Shown piece after piece: positions 6,898-12,123 of a stretch of 12,123 nucleotides of DNA. Each line of letters opens with the position of its first letter. Positions within the stretch are counted from its first letter, which is position 1. The notes under the pieces are model-generated. The model worked only from the letters and a program-made list of their open reading frames with translations. It made no database searches and was not told the DNA's origin. Both the position numbers and the translations under genes were made by a program. Source of the stretch: Acidobacteriota bacterium (lineage in GTDB: Bacteria > Acidobacteriota > UBA6911 > RPQK01); contig RPQK01000139.1 in assembly GCA_003819755.1 (NCBI GenBank), positions 1-12,123 of the forward strand, given 5' to 3'.

Positions 6898-7071
6898 GTG
6901 TTGGAACTCTTGATCGGGGCGATCCTTGTCGCAATTATTGCTGGAGCGCTCGGCTTTACAGGTCTCGCTCGTGGTGCGGCCACTTTAGCCAAAATGATTT
7001 TTGGCATTTTCGCCGTCATCGCCTTGATCCTCATCATAGCCGTCGTCGCGGGGATCGACCTGCTGACCTGA
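6898..7071 (+). CDS. DUF1328 family small membrane protein (YtjA-like)
   Basis: A 57-residue protein with two hydrophobic helices (LELLIGAILVAIIAGALGF and MIFGIFAVIALILIIAVVAGI) joined by a short loop, TGLARGAATLAK. This is the typical length and pattern of DUF1328/YtjA proteins (motif IAGxLGFxGxAxxAAxxAKxxF). They are predicted inner-membrane proteins of unknown biochemical role, common in soil and environmental bacteria. The GTG start at 6898 was chosen because GGAGG (6886-6890) lies 7 bases upstream and the family begins with LELA-like residues. The in-frame extension back to a TTG at 6757 adds 47 residues without family resemblance and would overlap the candidate promoter. The gene probably stands alone. 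Confidence 0.85.
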   Translation: MLELLIGAILVAIIAGALGFTGLARGAATLAKMIFGIFAVIALILIIAVVAGIDLLT

Positions 7072-7275
7072 CCCGCTAGCGGCTAGCCCGGGGCGGCGGC
7101 AAGGAATTCAAAACCTGGGACTGTCCCTGCCCGACGCACCTCGTCGGGTGAGGTTTCACTCCTGTCGCAGTGCTTGCAGCGCATCGATTCCAGAGCGCGG
7201 CGGGCAGGTTTCAGTGCCGCCTGTGTTTACCCGGGCGCCTGATTTGGGCAACACGCCCTCCAGAGACGGCCTCGG
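7072..7275. other. Convergent spacer with short palindromes
   Basis: This 204-base space lies between the DUF1328 gene and the convergent TenA-family gene. It holds CCGCTAGCGG (7073-7082), GGGACTGTCCC (7118-7128) and the hairpin at 7130-7148. The remainder shows nothing I can support. Confidence 0.5.
7130..7148. terminator. Hairpin between convergent genes
   Basis: CCCGACG (7130-7136) and CGTCGGG (7142-7148) form a perfect 7-bp stem around the loop CACCT, between the converging DUF1328 and TenA-family genes. There is no T-run, so the terminator role is inferred from position only. Confidence 0.35.
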
Positions 7276-7923
7276 TCACGCGTCGGGCCAAGATTCGCCT
7301 CGAAGGGCCATCTCCCAGAAGAGGTATTCATAGCGGGTCGTGAGCCGGAAAGTCTCCGCCATCCGCTGGCGCCCAGTTTCTGACGCCTGCTGAAGCAGCT
7401 TGTCGATTTCCTCTTCGAGCCATTTGATCCAGCCCGCGAAGGACTCATTGGACCAGCGATCCACGAACTCGCGCCAGGGAGAAGCACCTGTGAGTGTGCG
7501 GCGAACAAAAGACCAGCAGTCGAAATACGCCTTTTCCGCGCAGTAGAGGAGCGTCAAAGCTTCTTCGAAACTGCCGGCGTGAGCCGTGGCGATCATATAC
7601 TGGACGTAGGCGTGACAAGTGGGTGTCATCTCGCCGCTCAATTGGATGCCTTTCTCCCCGGCGATGCGCTGGAACAGCTCCAGTTCCGATTCGAGCGCCG
7701 GAATTGCCGCGGCCAGGCCGGGACGCACGGAATCAGGACCCCGTGACAAGACAACTGCGATGAACGGAATAGCTTCGCGGACAAACAGGTAGTCCTGACG
7801 CAGCCAGTTGGCGAAAACATCAAAGGGAATCTCCCCCGTCGCCGTCTGTCTGAGAAACTCGTGATCGAGCATTTTGTCCCAGAGCGCTTGAGTGTTGGAA
7901 AGGAGAAAATGGTGGAATGCCAT
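7276..7923 (-). CDS. TenA/PqqC-family protein (thiaminase II-like, TenA_E-type active site)
   Basis: A 215-residue all-helical protein of the TenA (thiaminase-2)/PqqC-like heme-oxygenase fold. Visible family elements are WLRQDYLFV (Asp44, Tyr45), the central helix LLYCAEKAYFDCW with Cys128, Glu130 and Tyr133, and the last helix RYEYLFWEMA with Glu199. TenA hydrolyses 4-amino-5-aminomethyl-2-methylpyrimidine or related thiamine breakdown products in the cytoplasm. The central helix reads YCAEKAYFD rather than the PCxxxY of classic TenA_C enzymes, and resembles the ALEKAYxDAW pattern of the TenA_E subgroup, where a glutamate replaces the cysteine. Cys128 sits two residues before that Glu and may or may not be catalytic. 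The start ATG 7923 has only a weak AGGAT just upstream. No other thiamine gene is nearby, so the substrate is uncertain. Confidence 0.85.
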   Translation of the reverse strand: MAFHHFLLSNTQALWDKMLDHEFLRQTATGEIPFDVFANWLRQDYLFVREAIPFIAVVLSRGPDSVRPGLAAAIPALESELELFQRIAGEKGIQLSGEMTPTCHAYVQYMIATAHAGSFEEALTLLYCAEKAYFDCWSFVRRTLTGASPWREFVDRWSNESFAGWIKWLEEEIDKLLQQASETGRQRMAETFRLTTRYEYLFWEMALRGESWPDA

Positions 7924-8154
7924 TATCCTAGTCTAGAGCCTTTTCAGAATCTGGGAGGGGGAAGACCGGCATAGGCGCTAATCCCTGGGAGGCTCATCTG
8001 ATACGGCTGTTACCCCGGTGGAGTCTCAGGGGGTCGGCTGCTCCCCTGACCCGATTTCAGCGACCGGCGCTGTCTGCCGGTCCGCTTCGACCTGTCGGGC
8101 TGCTTGTGACAGCGATGAAAAGCCAAGCAATTCGAAGACGCATTCAGAGAGCAC
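7924..8154. other. Intergenic region between two minus-strand genes
   Basis: This stretch lies downstream of the membrane-protein gene and upstream of the TenA-family gene. On the minus strand it contains a weak hairpin, TCAGGGG (8026-8032) with CCCCTGA (8043-8049) and a 10-base loop. It could end the upstream operon, but there is no T-tract. A 65-codon frame at 8010-8207 overlaps the membrane gene and has no protein-like features. Confidence 0.4.
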
Positions 8155-8838
8155 TTAGACACGGCTCCCCAGGTAGGAACCTCCGATAAGTGACAATGCT
8201 CCGACAAGCAGCAGCGCCACCGCCCAAATCAGGTCGAAGTTAATCCACTTCTGACGCAGCACGGCCAGTCCCAGGTGGCGGTAAACCGCCCAAGCGACTG
8301 CGCTCATCACCGTTAGCATGGCCAGGGTATGAGCCAGGATCCCAAGTAAGACGCCCGCGCCACCGGCGGATACTTGATGATGATGATGGGCGCCTTCCGT
8401 TGCTGCTATCGAGATCAAGGCCGGGGCAATCATCAGTCCTGCGCCGTGAGCTGTCGCCATCAGGAATGACCACCAGGTCAGATCGACCAGACCGACCTTC
8501 ATCCCCACCCAGCGGGGATGTCGGTAATAACGGAAGATCTTGTAGACGCCGAACGCAATGAGGAGAACCCCTGTTGCCATCTGCAGTAAACCGGCCGGGA
8601 TGAAGTGAAACCCGGCCAGGATCAGCATGGCAACGAGGACCAGAGAGGCTGCGTGGCCGGCGGCAATGGGCAAGAGGGAGACCCAGATGGCGCGTTGGCT
8701 GCCCTGCTGCAGGCCGAGGGAGAGGGCAAATAACCATCCCATCCCCGGATTCAATCCATGATAGGCGCCAAAGGCGACCACGGCCACCCACGGACCAAGG
8801 GTGTCAGGAAGGGTAGCAGAAGGAATCTGTTGAAGCAT
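8155..8838 (-). CDS. Polytopic membrane protein with histidine motifs, coupled to the SBP56 gene
   Basis: A 227-residue integral membrane protein with about six hydrophobic helices. Histidines and a polar motif sit in or next to the helices: FGAYHGLNPGMGW (His27, Asn30, Pro31), AAGHAASL (His62), ATAHGAGL (His131) and ILAHTLAM (His170). A loop holds EGAHHHHQ (His151-154). This layout resembles nickel/cobalt or copper membrane transporters of the NicO/HupE/UreH-like type, but I cannot assign a named family. A longer frame reaches upstream to 9114, but those residues are antisense-like and lie inside the SBP56 gene. ATG 8838 has GAGGGTGG just upstream, and the protein-like sequence begins there. 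The start lies 35 bases inside the SBP56 coding region, implying translational coupling, so the product probably serves the same process, perhaps supplying a metal. Confidence 0.8.
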   Translation of the reverse strand: MLQQIPSATLPDTLGPWVAVVAFGAYHGLNPGMGWLFALSLGLQQGSQRAIWVSLLPIAAGHAASLVLVAMLILAGFHFIPAGLLQMATGVLLIAFGVYKIFRYYRHPRWVGMKVGLVDLTWWSFLMATAHGAGLMIAPALISIAATEGAHHHHQVSAGGAGVLLGILAHTLAMLTVMSAVAWAVYRHLGLAVLRQKWINFDLIWAVALLLVGALSLIGGSYLGSRV

Positions 8839-10198
8839 CGCCACCCTCGAGCCTGACCTGGTGCAGTCGCGCCTGCCCCGTTTCAATGAAGAAATTCGGA
8901 TCGATGCTGACGCCGCCCGACGGATCTGCATTGATCCGCACCATCCAGCCTTCCAGCTTCTCGGGGTAGAATTGATCGTCCCAAGTGCTGTAGAGACCGT
9001 TGGTGATGAAAACCCTCCGGCCATCCCGGCTGATTTCGACCATCTGCGGTCCACCGAGGAGCTGGCCATCGTGTTTCGGATGTCCTTTCCTGCGCACGAT
9101 TCCGCCAATCTCAATCTTACCCGCGAGTTTCGGGTTCATCGGGTCGGTGACATCGTACTGGTGAAGTTCACCTATCCCCCAGCAAGACACATAGAGAAAC
9201 TTGTCATCGAGAGAGAGGTCTATGTCCGTGACAAGCGGGGGAACGGCTTCGAAGCCTTTGAGCATCGGCGGCAGTCGATCGGCCTTGGCCGGCTGTGCCG
9301 GAATCTTGATGGTCTTCCTCGCCTGCCACTGTCCGCCCTTATCGCGGTACCAGGTCCAAACGGAAGCTGAAAGGTCTTCCAGGCTGACGACAACGCCCGC
9401 GAAGCCGTGGGTCTTTCGAGGATCATGAGCCGGACGCAGCTCCAATACCATCTGTTCCTTGGCACCCAAATCGATCGTCTGGATGTTCCGGCGCTTGCGA
9501 AGATCCCAGAAATGGAGACGATGGCCGTACCTTCCGTTAAGCAGTTCGTCCGGCACCAGCCCGTTTTCGAACTGGAAAGGTTTGGCCCACTCGCTGGTGA
9601 TCATAGTGTCCTGGGCGATGTGCCACCAGAAGTCGTACGCCAGTTCCTGGCCGTTGCGCTCCAGTTCCCAGGGCCCAATCACATCGAAGTTGAAGTGATC
9701 GAGCAGGAAAACGCCGCCCGGACCGTCGTTTCCGTTGGCCGACCCCATCGCGCTGACATAGATCGCATCGGGACCACAGTGGACCGTGTGAGGCCGGCTG
9801 TACCCCGATTTCGCCATCAGTTCCTGCGTCTCGATCGTCTTCGAAATTCGAGGAGTCTTCGCGTCCGGTTTCGTGTCAATGACGTAGATGCGCGAGCTTC
9901 GGAGCGCGGGCACGATCAGGTAGCGTCGCTCAAGGTGGGGGTGCGGAGCGTACGGGCACAGGGCCGAGCTGCAAGCATTCCAACCAAAGTGGTGCAGTTC
10001 GTCTCCGGCGTAGGGCATAGCGAGCCGGTTGATGACTTGACCGCAGGTCGAAGAGTCAGGGTCGAGATCTACGGTGAGCAACGCGTCCGGTTGATCATTG
10101 CGACCGTAGTTCAACGCCGACACGTAGGCGAGCCGCTCGGGCGGCGCATTCATCGCCATCTTCGGCGACGGGTAAAAGGTGGGATCGGGTTTCCACAT
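8804..10198 (-). CDS. Selenium-binding protein SBP56 family; putative methanethiol oxidase
   Basis: A 464-residue protein of the SBP56/SELENBP1 family, predicted seven-bladed beta propeller. Family signatures are the N-terminal APPERLAYVSALN, ELHHFGWNACSSALC (His69-His70, Cys76, Cys81), SRPHTVHCGPDAIYVSAMG (His137, His140, Cys141), LPDELLNGRYGHRLHFWDL, DIDLSLDDKFLYVSCWG and LGGPQMVEISRDGRRVF. Characterised members (human SELENBP1, bacterial MtoX) are copper-dependent methanethiol oxidases, giving formaldehyde, hydrogen sulfide and hydrogen peroxide (EC 1.8.3.4). The histidine clusters fit metal binding. Whether this homologue oxidises methanethiol is inferred from the family. No signal peptide is seen, unlike the periplasmic MtoX of Hyphomicrobium. 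The start ATG 10198 has AAGGAGG 8 bases upstream; the GTG at 10201 is an alternative 5 bases from it. It overlaps the following membrane-protein gene by 35 bases, forming a two-gene operon. Confidence 0.93.
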   Translation of the reverse strand: MWKPDPTFYPSPKMAMNAPPERLAYVSALNYGRNDQPDALLTVDLDPDSSTCGQVINRLAMPYAGDELHHFGWNACSSALCPYAPHPHLERRYLIVPALRSSRIYVIDTKPDAKTPRISKTIETQELMAKSGYSRPHTVHCGPDAIYVSAMGSANGNDGPGGVFLLDHFNFDVIGPWELERNGQELAYDFWWHIAQDTMITSEWAKPFQFENGLVPDELLNGRYGHRLHFWDLRKRRNIQTIDLGAKEQMVLELRPAHDPRKTHGFAGVVVSLEDLSASVWTWYRDKGGQWQARKTIKIPAQPAKADRLPPMLKGFEAVPPLVTDIDLSLDDKFLYVSCWGIGELHQYDVTDPMNPKLAGKIEIGGIVRRKGHPKHDGQLLGGPQMVEISRDGRRVFITNGLYSTWDDQFYPEKLEGWMVRINADPSGGVSIDPNFFIETGQARLHQVRLEGGDASTDSFCYPS

Positions 10199-10218
10199 CA
10201 CTACTTCCTCCTTCAGGC

Positions 10219-10235
10219 CCGGCTAGGATAGCCGG
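10219..10235. promoter_or_regulatory. Inverted repeat in the SBP56 gene leader
   Basis: CCGGCTA (10219-10225) and TAGCCGG (10229-10235) form a perfect 7-bp inverted repeat with a 3-base centre, ending about 20 bases before the SBP56 start and just outside its ribosome binding site. It could be an operator or an mRNA hairpin controlling translation. No matching copy was noticed elsewhere in the window. Confidence 0.3.
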
Positions 10236-10340
10236 ACTACCTACCCATGGTTCTCGTAAACACAGATCGCCCCCAGTGACGCTGATCGATGCGCAGTAAC
10301 CGGCTCGTCGCGTTTTTCGCAGGCCAGCGGGGAGGTACCA

Positions 10341-10391
10341 ATGGATCCGGTATTCGAGGGAGACGAACCAGATGACCTGGTCTTAACGTAA
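10341..10391 (+). CDS. Candidate 16-residue acidic micro-ORF
   Basis: ATG 10341 is preceded by GGGGAGG with 5-base spacing and opens a 16-codon frame, MDPVFEGDEPDDLVLT, ending in TAA. The ribosome binding site is stronger than those of several real genes here. The peptide is very acidic and resembles nothing I know. It lies in the otherwise empty 343-base stretch between the SBP56 start and the small membrane-protein gene. It may be chance or the leftover start of a deleted gene. Confidence 0.2.
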   Translation: MDPVFEGDEPDDLVLT

Positions 10392-10460
10392 CACAAAAAT
10401 TAAGGTGCTTGGGGCACAGCCCGTTCCGTTTGATCCTTCTTCAAGACGAAAAACTGTATT

Positions 10461-10486
10461 CGGGGCCGTGTCCAGAAACGGCCCCG
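10461..10486 (-). terminator. Rho-independent terminator downstream of the small membrane-protein gene
   Basis: CGGGGCCGT and ACGGCCCCG form a 9-bp perfect stem with an 8-base loop. Read on the minus strand, the stem is followed after a short spacer by CAGTTTTTCG, so transcription from the genes at 10542-11246 would end here. Its plus-strand left arm and loop start contain GGGGCCGTGTC, the same 11 bases found in both arms of the large inverted repeat at 11886-11957. Confidence 0.55.
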
Positions 10487-10541
10487 GTCAGTTGCCCCCG
10501 AGACCGAGAAAGGAAAAAGCGATGCGAGGCCTTCGACCTTC

Positions 10542-10742
10542 TTACAAGGCCATTGCTGACCTGGCAATAAAAATCACGACGAGAAGCGCCGCGCCGACGA
10601 GAATTAGCGTGAGAATCAGCCGTGAGGGCATTCTCGACTTGGGTCGGTCATACACCCCCACAGTTCTTTGTTGGGCGTTTGGTTCATGTGCCGCTCCTCC
10701 TTTTTCAGGATCGGAACCGGGTGCGGGATAGCTCTTAGCCAT
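10542..10742 (-). CDS. Small single-pass membrane protein, unknown function
   Basis: A 66-residue protein with a polar, proline-rich N-terminal half (residues 1-38) and one C-terminal transmembrane helix (SRLILTLILVGAALLVVIFIA, about 40-60) ending shortly after. It has a near-ideal ribosome binding site: TAGGAGGA lies 4-5 bases before the ATG at 10742, which makes it a real gene despite its size. It lies 15 bases downstream of the DUF2382-type remnant on the same strand and is followed by a terminator hairpin at 10461-10486, so the two form one transcription unit. No family recognised. The pairing suggests a role in envelope or general stress, which is inference only. Confidence 0.72.
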   Translation of the reverse strand: MAKSYPAPGSDPEKGGAAHEPNAQQRTVGVYDRPKSRMPSRLILTLILVGAALLVVIFIARSAMAL

Positions 10743-10757
10743 CGTTTCCTCCTATAA

Positions 10758-11246
10758 TTAATGGTGAATCGAACTGATTTTCAACGGCACCTGGCCGGAA
10801 TCGTTCTCCGGCCAGGTAGAACCGCACTTTCTATCTCCGTCGGGACGGTCCCAGTACGCGATTTTCTCCCATCCGGATTGAATCGCTGTCTTGTACCGGT
10901 CCCAGGTTCCAGGACGAGTCTTCTCCCAGTCCTTCCGGACGTCACTCTCAATCGCCGACCAGTCTTTGCCCTCGTAACGTCTGTTCCTGGTAAGAGTGTC
11001 GACGTACTGAGACGCGGCCGTGTAGACTTCCTTGTCCTCGCCTTTGAGGTTCTCGACGTTGACATCCTGCCGCCGGGCTGTTTCTCGCACCGTCTCGGTT
11101 CGCGCGGTTGTTTCCTTACCGACCGTCACTTCCTCCGTGACTCGCGCCCGCTTTGAAACTACCGGCTCCTCGCCGGTTTCCCGTACCTCATGTCCGTCAA
11201 AGACGCTTCGGGAGGCTCCGCATTTCCACCGACAGCTGTTTCTTGG
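10758..11246 (-). pseudogene. 5'-truncated DUF2382 (YsnF/AvaK-type) stress protein
   Basis: The open frame begins after a stop at 11247-11249 and reads VRETGEEPVVSKRARVTEEV and then VGKETTARTETVRETARRQD, the unmistakable C-terminal part of a DUF2382 domain found in YsnF-like general stress proteins. It continues with a tail of the kind often attached to them (YEGKDWSAIESDVRKDWE, TWDRYKTAIQSGWEKI) and stops at 10758. The only usable start in frame is GTG at 11129 (123 residues), which cuts the domain in the middle and has its GGAGG only two bases away. The rest of the domain and the usual N-terminal PRC-barrel or DUF1269-like part are missing. Frame-shifted remnants may continue upstream. A residual protein from 11129 could still be made, and the intact membrane-protein gene behind it may keep the promoter alive. 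Confidence 0.65.
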
Positions 11247-11426
11247 TTACCTGTTAAAGGGGGGCGGCGTGCCAGTCGGACGTATCTTTAATCTTCACCC
11301 ACGCGACGAGTCAGGGGAAGAGAGGCAGCGAGTTTATCTCAGGGAACCAGGGAGGGGCGGGAGAGGTGGAGCAATACGGTAGAAGACTTTAGGACCTGTT
11401 GCCCCAAATCGAAACAGAGGTTTTTT
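11247..11426. other. Degenerate sequence between two gene remnants
   Basis: No intact gene is present. On the minus strand, frames just upstream of the DUF2382 remnant read APPLTGNQ-like and AEPPEAS-like pieces that could be its shifted continuation, around a run of six G at 11259-11264 and a point near 11205. An 8-bp inverted repeat, CCTGTTGC (11395-11402) with GCAACAGG (11431-11438), encloses a run of eight T. Confidence 0.35.
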
Positions 11427-11818
11427 TTGCGCAACAGGCTATTAGACCAAGCAGTCCCGTCCCTTCAGCCTCGACCCAAGCGTGGCGGTGTCGGCCTCGA
11501 TCCTGAGCTCCTCTACATCGGCGCACAAGCTCAGTTGGGGCCGGTCTTCAGAAATCTTTGGTTTCGCCCGAACTTCGAGTTCGGATTTGGCGAGGTCACT
11601 AAGATAACTGCCCTGAATCTCGAAGCCATCTATTTCTTGCCGTTTCTCGCCCGAGGTACCGGCGCCACGCGCCCGGACGTTTGGAGCATCTACCTGGGAG
11701 GGGGGCCGGCGGCGCAGTTGAGCCGTCGGAGTTTCGAAGAGGGCGACGTGGATATCGATTTGCTGGAGCCTACGGAAGTCCGAGCGTGAGAATTATCGTC
11801 GGCTACAGCTTCAGGTAA
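11427..11818 (+). pseudogene. Outer-membrane beta-barrel protein, truncated and frame-shifted
   Basis: The frame 11427-11789 shows alternating barrel strands: LLYIGAQAQLGPVF, LWFRPNFEFGFGEV, TALNLEAIYFLPF and WSIYLGGGPAAQL, followed by a polar loop FEEGDVDID. It then turns into non-barrel residues and stops at 11789. A different plus-strand frame directly behind it reads AYGSPSVRIIVGYSFR and stops at 11818. That is a perfect terminal barrel strand with the C-terminal aromatic pattern recognised by the barrel assembly machinery. The middle strands are therefore deleted between about 11755 and 11770 and the remaining ends are out of frame. The only start in frame is a TTG inside a T-run, and no signal peptide is present, so the 5' end is lost as well. 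It is related to small porin-like barrels of about 160-200 residues and is almost certainly non-functional. Confidence 0.6.
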
Positions 11819-11885
11819 GCGAGATCTACTGGGACCGACCGGCCGCCGGTGTTGAAAAAGTCAGGTTGAACGTGTCTTGGGCCGG

Positions 11886-11957
11886 GTCTGGGGCCGTGTC
11901 TGAAGTTTTTAGTTTTCAACTCATTGAAAACTAAAAACTTCAGACACGGCCCCAGAC
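11886..11957. repeat. Perfect 34-bp inverted repeat with 4-base loop
   Basis: The left arm (11886-11919) starts GTCTGGGGCCGTGTCTGAAG and ends TTAGTTTTCAA. The right arm (11924-11957) is its exact reverse complement, with CTCA between. Outside the arms the complementarity continues imperfectly for about 10 bases (GGGCC on the left, GGCCCC on the right) with a bulge, as in a hairpin-forming dispersed repeat. It lies just behind the barrel pseudogene. The outer parts are GC-rich and the centre AT-rich. No T-tract follows, so it is not a simple terminator. It is probably a REP-like or miniature mobile element, or the healed remnant of one. Confidence 0.75.
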
Positions 11958-12123
11958 AGGCCCCAGCTATGCACGACATTTGTCCTCGTACTTCTTTGTC
12001 CTGGGATTACCACCCTAGCTCTGCCCTTTACCCATAAATTGGGGCGGAACCGACATCGTCATAGAGTGCGCGCGGCATGTCTTCAGGTCCGTAGGACCGG
12101 CACGTCTATAGAAACCGGACCGC
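11958..12123. other. Non-coding end of the window
   Basis: No frame of convincing length or protein character is visible on either strand. The only structure noticed is the short hairpin GGTCC-GTA-GGACC (12086-12098), followed by CGGCACGTCTATAGAAA. The stretch may be the flank of the neighbouring inverted repeat or the 3' margin of something beyond the window. Confidence 0.4.

Larger units (their letters stand above)
10199..10541. other. Gene-poor stretch upstream of the SBP56 gene
   Basis: Apart from the inverted repeat at 10219-10235, the micro-ORF at 10341-10391 and the terminator hairpin at 10461-10486, no gene can be supported here. The SBP56 operon promoter should lie in this stretch on the minus strand, but no convincing -35/-10 pair was found. 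Confidence 0.4.

Noticed and set aside
7980..8060. TPP riboswitch-like pieces (GGGG, CTGAGA) on the minus strand upstream of the TenA-family gene
   Set aside because: Only the CTGAGA box fits. The second conserved part (CCTGATCTGG...GCGTAGGGA type) is absent, so the fold cannot be supported.
8374..8390. GATGATGATGATG short tandem repeat
   Set aside because: It is simply the His4 codon run of the membrane protein, not an independent repeat locus.
8839..9114. 92-codon upstream extension of the membrane-protein frame
   Set aside because: It lies wholly inside the SBP56 coding sequence in another frame, looks unlike a protein, and a good ribosome binding site precedes ATG 8838.
9407..10231. Long plus-strand frame of 274 codons
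   Set aside because: Antisense shadow of the SBP56 gene, with no protein-family signature.
10761..11156. Plus-strand frame of 131 codons
   Set aside because: Antisense to the DUF2382 remnant, whose minus-strand translation has clear family similarity.
1..12123. CRISPR array, rRNA genes, complete insertion sequence or integrase
   Set aside because: Scanned by eye on both strands; no regularly spaced repeats, rRNA-like sequence or transposase/integrase motifs were found.

Overview
The window is GC-rich bacterial chromosome, most likely from a soil bacterium of the Acidobacteriota (Solibacter/Bryobacter-like). The main clue is an 806-residue CadC-type winged-helix/TPR protein, an architecture strongly expanded in that phylum. 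A KaiC-KaiB-KaiB set without kaiA, a selenium-binding-protein/methanethiol-oxidase homologue and a DUF1328 membrane peptide also fit. The taxonomy is inferred from gene content only.

Left part (1-2830): the 3' part of a kaiC-family gene, cut by the window edge, is followed in the same direction by two different kaiB-like genes. Together they look like a KaiC-centred signalling or timing operon lacking KaiA. It converges on a minus-strand gene for a secreted protein with two retropepsin-like aspartyl protease motifs. The junction between them (1820-1904) holds a strong hairpin joined to a clear tRNA-Pro(GGG)-like 3' half: anticodon arm, variable loop, T-arm and acceptor strand. The protease reading frame runs antisense through this element and into kaiB, and a second, frame-shifted copy of its C-terminal motif lies just before it.

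Middle (2831-7275): a 474-base divergent spacer with a structured, T-tailed segment leads to the CadC-like regulator (3305-5725). A hairpin separates it from a convergent gene for a secreted four-cysteine protein of unknown function (5874-6611). Divergent from that gene is a 57-residue DUF1328 two-helix membrane protein with a good promoter and ribosome binding site.

Right-middle (7276-10198), minus strand: a SBP56/methanethiol oxidase homologue overlaps, by 35 bases, a gene for a histidine-containing polytopic membrane protein. The two form a likely translationally coupled pair. A separate TenA-family gene lies 231 bases downstream.

Right end (10202-12123): this region looks like decaying accessory DNA. 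A small single-helix membrane protein sits behind a 5'-truncated DUF2382 (YsnF/AvaK-type stress protein) remnant. An outer-membrane beta-barrel gene has lost both its start and an internal piece, with its C-terminal strand surviving in another frame. A perfect 34-bp-arm inverted repeat follows. An 11-base core of that repeat (GGGGCCGTGTC) recurs in the terminator-like hairpin at 10461-10486, suggesting a dispersed repeat family. No complete insertion sequence, CRISPR array or rRNA gene was seen.
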